A stretch of DNA of 6,303 bases from CAZAEL01 sp964484135. Its GTDB lineage: Bacteria; Elusimicrobiota; Elusimicrobia; FEN-1173. The translations under genes were made by a program, and so were the position numbers. Shown here piece by piece: positions 4,522-6,303 of the stretch. Every line of letters begins with the position of its first letter. Within the stretch, counting starts at the first letter, position 1. The stretch is taken from contig CAZAEL010000080.1 of NCBI GenBank assembly GCA_964484135.1, positions 1 through 6,303 on the forward strand, in the 5' to 3' direction. The notes under the pieces are model-generated. The model saw only the letters and a program-made list of their open reading frames with translations. It had not been told where the DNA came from and did not search any database.

Positions 4522-5467
4522 GGCGTCCCCCTTGAATGCCTCTTCGAATCAAAAAATAAAATGTGCTAGAATGTCCGCCGCAGGCCGAAACACGGAAGGA
4601 GCTTCCATGACCCGAAAAAGACGCCCGACCGAACGACGTCGGGTGGAGCGCCGCCGGGAGCGGCGCCGCACCCAGGCCATCCCCGTGACCGTGGAACGCC
4701 GCCAGCACCAGGACCGCCGGCAGGACCACCGGCGCAAGGGCGTGCGCCGCGCCTCCGACACCTTCAGCTTCAAAAAGCGGCACTTCGCGAAAAAACCCCG
4801 GCGCCGCCGCTAGGGCGGCCGCCCCTGACCCGCCGCCGATCTTCCCCTTCCACCGGCCGCGGTGCCGACGGAGTTCCCGCCAGACCTTCAGCTTTTCCCA
4901 CAAATCCGGCCCCAGGAGCAGCAAAAAATTGGCCAGGGCCGCGGCCACGGCCAGCCGCGTCAAAACGTCCCCGATCAGGAACCGCCAAACCATCCAGGCC
5001 GCGGTGCCGTACCCCAGGTACTTCACCTTCAACGGCAGCACGAAAAACAGCAGAAGCTCGAAGTCCGGGAACAGCCAGGCAAAGGCCAAAAACAGGCTGG
5101 CGTTCAAATACACGTTGGGCACCACGCCGGGCGCGGGCCAGAGCCCGGCGGCCGCGGTGAGCAGCGCCCCGCCCAGATAAAACACCGTGAACCGCAGGGC
5201 GCCCCACTCCGTTTCCAGGGCGTCCGCGTACACGTACAGCAGGTACAGCCAGAAGAACAGGAACAGGGGCGACAGGGCCGGCGGCACGAACAGGAAGGTG
5301 AGCAGCCGCCAGAACTCCCCGGCGTACACCGCCCCCGGCGCCAGCCACAGATAGGGCGTGAGCCCGGGCCGCGCCAGCTCGAACAGCGCCACCAGCGCGT
5401 GGGACGACACCAAAATCAGGGGCAGGCCTTCGACCTCGGGCCTGAACCAACGGGGCAGACGCCTCAT
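4319..5467 (-). CDS. Rhomboid-fold membrane protein, protease motif absent; frame runs on past its natural end
   Basis: The conserved part is about residues 1-210 (5467 to about 4838), with some six membrane segments (about 16-32, 52-62, 66-81, 93-110, 119-147, 155-183). Rhomboid-fold marks are the loop EFWRLLTFLFVPP (51-63) and ALETEWG (83-89). At the place of the catalytic GxSG the protein has LNASLFLAFAWLFPD (121-135), and there is no downstream membrane His, so it looks like a pseudoprotease, similar to uncharacterised rhomboid-like proteins whose helix reads FPDxxxLLFFxxPxKxK. The ATG at 5467 has an AGAGGG site. After KGKIGGGSG the frame stays open to 4319 (382 aa in all). That tail is unlike protein and overlaps two small genes. 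A one-base shift at the G-run near 4822-4825 would end it at a TAG (4812-4810). Confidence 0.7.
   Translation of the reverse strand: MRRLPRWFRPEVEGLPLILVSSHALVALFELARPGLTPYLWLAPGAVYAGEFWRLLTFLFVPPALSPLFLFFWLYLLYVYADALETEWGALRFTVFYLGGALLTAAAGLWPAPGVVPNVYLNASLFLAFAWLFPDFELLLFFVLPLKVKYLGYGTAAWMVWRFLIGDVLTRLAVAAALANFLLLLGPDLWEKLKVWRELRRHRGRWKGKIGGGSGAAALAAAPGFFREVPLFEAEGVGGAAHALAPVVLPAVLVLAAFHGHGDGLGAAPLPAALHPTSFGRASFSGHGSSFRVSACGGHSSTFYFLIRRGIQGGRHGGRRARQAGAERGNASVFHRQHGGPAHLLQGGRAGVDLRQEDPGFLPGDAGAEREGAGGTAQERRA
4564..4572 (+). promoter_or_regulatory. Extended -10 promoter of the arginine-rich protein gene
   Basis: TG (4564-4565), one base, then TAGAAT (4567-4572), a 5/6 match to the -10 in the extended form. 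It lies in an AT-rich island (about 4545-4575) that stands out from the GC-rich surroundings. No clear -35 is seen at 16-18 bases, as is usual for extended -10 promoters. The start of transcription would be near 4579, about 28 nt before the ATG at 4607. Confidence 0.55.
4594..4606 (+). promoter_or_regulatory. Ribosome site inside a small palindromic hairpin
   Basis: GGAAG, GAG, CTTCC forms a 5-bp stem with a 3-base loop directly before the ATG at 4607 and contains the AAGGAG ribosome site. It is short, so it may be marginal in vivo, but the symmetry is perfect and ends exactly at the start codon. Confidence 0.4.
4607..4813 (+). CDS. Extremely arginine-rich small protein, possible nucleic-acid binder
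   Basis: A 68-aa protein with 25 Arg and 6 Lys. Charge is clustered in RR-containing repeats: ERRRVERRRERRR (residues 9-21) and ERRQHQDRRQDHRR (30-43), then a less basic DTFSFKKRHF and a terminal RRRR. ERR/DRR repeats of this kind occur in various small bacterial proteins and at the edges of PilZ-type proteins, but I cannot name this family. Binding to RNA, DNA or acidic surfaces is inferred from charge only. Start evidence is good: AAGGAG five bases before the ATG and an extended -10 promoter upstream. The ribosome site sits inside GGAAG-GAG-CTTCC (4594-4606), a small hairpin that could limit translation. The stop TAG is in the palindrome CTAG, so a minus-strand TAG overlaps it. The gene lies opposite the run-on part of the rhomboid-like frame. 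Confidence 0.7.
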   Translation: MTRKRRPTERRRVERRRERRRTQAIPVTVERRQHQDRRQDHRRKGVRRASDTFSFKKRHFAKKPRRRR

Positions 5468-5494
5468 GAAAGGGCCCTCTCGACCTCCGACGGG

Positions 5495-5536
5495 AAAAAA
5501 GAATCCCCCGCCCAAAAGACCGACGGGGGACTCTTT
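5495..5536 (-). terminator. Strong intrinsic terminator after the cold-shock gene
   Basis: Minus-strand arms 5536-5524 and 5510-5498 pair over 13 bp, with a single G-U wobble and a GC core of CCCCCG/CGGGGG, around a 13-base loop. A run of six T follows (5500-5495, partly in the stem). On the plus strand the wobble becomes an A-C mismatch and the trailing T-run is broken, so the element is oriented for the minus strand. It lies 12 nt after the csp stop codon and 28 nt before the rhomboid-like ATG. Confidence 0.88.
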
Positions 5537-5548
5537 GTTTAAACGTTA

Positions 5549-5746
5549 TTAGGCCTTGACGACGTTGGCCGCGGCCGGGCCTTTCGGACCGGAGGTGACT
5601 TCGAACTCCACCGCCTGGCCCTCGTCCAGGGACTTATAACCCTCCCCTTGGATGGCCGAGTAGTGGACGAACACGTCCTTGCCTTCCTCCGTCGTGATGA
5701 AGCCGTACCCCTTGCTGGCGTTGAACCACTTGACTTTGCCTTTCAC
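5549..5746 (-). CDS. csp: Cold-shock protein, CspA family
   Basis: A complete 65-aa single cold-shock domain, normal for the family (65-70 aa), which binds single-stranded RNA and DNA and melts RNA secondary structure. The RNA-binding motifs are RNP1 KGYGFI (12-17) and RNP2 VFVHY (25-29), with the aromatic residues Trp7, Tyr14, Phe16, Phe26, His28 and Tyr29 all present. The start is a GTG at 5746, preceded by AGGTGATC, an eight-base match to the anti-Shine-Dalgarno complement. The gene is monocistronic in appearance: its promoter overlaps the folD end and a strong terminator follows. The roughly 140-nt leader contains a second intrinsic terminator, so expression may be controlled by attenuation. 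Whether it is cold-induced or constitutive cannot be read from the sequence. Confidence 0.97.
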   Translation of the reverse strand: MKGKVKWFNASKGYGFITTEEGKDVFVHYSAIQGEGYKSLDEGQAVEFEVTSGPKGPAAANVVKA

Positions 5747-5888
5747 TGATGGATCACCTTCCTCTGTAAGAGAACTTTGAAGTACCCCGCCGCCACAAAA
5801 AAAACCGCGCCGGCTGGAAATCCAGCCTCCGCGGTTTCTCTGTTTTGAATTTAGCTATGGAGCATTGGTGCTGTACTTTCAAGCTTAC
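5747..5888 (-). promoter_or_regulatory. Long structured 5' leader of the cold-shock gene
   Basis: From the predicted start near 5888 to the GTG at 5746 is about 142 nt, similar in length to the E. coli cspA leader. It holds an intrinsic terminator (5837-5797). Sequences on either side of that terminator can pair: 5882-5873 with 5785-5777, nine pairs with one bulged A. A GTACAG stretch near its 5' end recalls part of the E. coli cold box (UGACGUACAGA), but the match is short. Confidence 0.5.
5797..5837 (-). terminator. Intrinsic terminator inside the csp leader / after folD
   Basis: Minus-strand arms AAACCGCG and CGCGGTTT (8 bp) enclose a 2x2 internal loop and a second stem GGCTGG/CCAGCC (6 bp) with an ATTT loop. 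Eight T follow (5804-5797). It could end folD transcription, read-through included, or act on the csp message itself, because the best csp promoter lies upstream of it. No convincing promoter is seen between it and csp. Confidence 0.85.
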
Positions 5889-5894
5889 CCTTCA

Positions 5895-5923
5895 AGTGTA
5901 CCAGGGGGAGGGGAAAAAATCAA
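5895..5923 (-). promoter_or_regulatory. Cold-shock gene promoter overlapping the folD stop codon
   Basis: On the minus strand TTGATT (5923-5918, 4/6) is 17 bases from TACACT (5900-5895, 4/6), with TGG before the -10 (extended form). The -35 contains the folD TGA (5922-5920). Transcription would start near 5888. Both hexamers are imperfect, but the spacing and the extended -10 support it. Confidence 0.55.
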
Positions 5924-6303
5924 GGGTTTTTGGAAAGCCCCTTTTCCGCCGCCCGGACCGTGTTCCAGAGCAGCATGGCCACGGTCATGGGGCCCACGCC
6001 GCCGGGCACGGGCGTGACGGCGCCGGCCGTTTCCTTGACCGCGGCAAAGTCCACGTCCCCGATCAGGCCCGCGTCCGTGCGGGAAATGCCCACGTCCACC
6101 ACCGCGGCCCCGGGTTTCACCATGTCGGCCTTGATGTACCGGGGCACGCCCATGGCCGCCACCAGAATGTCCGCGCCGCGGCACACCGCCCCCGCGTCCT
6201 TGGTGCGGGAATGGGCCAGGGTCACGGTGGCGTCCGCTGCGAGCAGCATGAGGGCCAGGGGCTTGCCCACCAAAGGCGAGCGGCCCATGACCACGGCCTG
6301 CTT
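5920..6303 (-). CDS. folD: FolD, bifunctional methylenetetrahydrofolate dehydrogenase/cyclohydrolase, C-terminal part
   Basis: The last 127 codons of FolD; the N-terminal part with the catalytic Lys lies beyond base 6303. FolD interconverts 5,10-methylene-, 5,10-methenyl- and 10-formyl-tetrahydrofolate with NADP, feeding purine and formyl-Met synthesis. Visible signatures are the dinucleotide-binding segment VVMGRSPLVGKPLALMLL (residues 4-21 of the fragment), the Rossmann strand ATVTLAHSRT, AAVVDVGI before DVDF, and the hallmark C-terminal PVPGGVGPMTVAMLLWNT (about 98-115). The TGA at 5922 is also part of the csp -35 box, so the two transcription units touch. Nothing is unusual in the preserved part. 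Confidence 0.98.
   Translation of the reverse strand, partial: KQAVVMGRSPLVGKPLALMLLAADATVTLAHSRTKDAGAVCRGADILVAAMGVPRYIKADMVKPGAAVVDVGISRTDAGLIGDVDFAAVKETAGAVTPVPGGVGPMTVAMLLWNTVRAAEKGLSKNP

Noticed and set aside
4813..4824. GGGCGGCCGCCC palindrome between convergent gene ends
   Set aside because: Perfect but loopless and without a T-run, so not a supported terminator; expected by chance in GC-rich DNA.
4770..5450. A 226-codon minus-strand frame inside the rhomboid-like gene
   Set aside because: It is Arg/Gly/Ala-rich shadow sequence; the overlapping frame has the membrane helices and family motifs.
1..6303. tRNA, rRNA, CRISPR array, insertion sequence or prophage gene
   Set aside because: None was seen; genes are housekeeping or small unknowns with similar base composition, and no repeat-spacer pattern or transposase is present.

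Overview
The window is a high-GC bacterial chromosome segment (roughly two-thirds G+C by eye). It is dominated by the upstream part of an F-type ATP synthase operon on the minus strand. All protein genes have bacterial Shine-Dalgarno sites or tight translational coupling. The phylum cannot be fixed from the sequence. Subunit c (Arg in helix 1, an ALIEGLGFFAL helix 2) resembles lineages outside the classical Proteobacteria, but that is only an impression.

Layout by position. 1-3609, minus strand: the atp operon reads atpZ (3573-3310), atpI (3323-2955), atpB (subunit a), atpE (c), atpF (b), atpH (delta) and the first 159 codons of atpA (alpha), which leaves the window at base 1. Several junctions overlap (atpZ/atpI, atpI/atpB, atpF/atpH). 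The two longer gaps flank atpE: 186 nt before it with a hairpin plus T-run, and about 100 nt after it with an inverted array of degenerate 7-bp repeats. A near-consensus sigma-70-type promoter (3609-3581) lies at the operon head and would give an almost leaderless atpZ message.

3610-4278, plus strand: a divergent gene for an exported 192-aa protein of unknown function, with its own promoter and a perfect inverted repeat between the -10 and the start codon. 4291-4813: a 76-aa coiled-coil protein (minus) and a divergent 68-aa extremely arginine-rich protein (plus) with an extended -10 promoter. 4319-5467, minus: a rhomboid-fold membrane protein without the protease GxSG motif. Its frame has no stop where its conserved part ends, and formally runs on across both small genes.

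5495-5923, minus: a cold-shock protein gene bracketed by two strong intrinsic terminators. The upstream one lies inside its own predicted 140-nt leader, and the csp promoter overlaps the folD stop codon. 5920-6303, minus: the C-terminal 127 codons of folD.

The window therefore joins energy metabolism (atp), one-carbon metabolism (folD) and RNA chaperoning (csp) with three small or uncharacterised genes. The most interesting material is regulatory (csp leader, leaderless atp start, intra-operon elements) and the crowded 4291-5467 locus. No RNA genes, CRISPR arrays or insertion sequences were seen, and no stretch over 300 bases lacks a gene.
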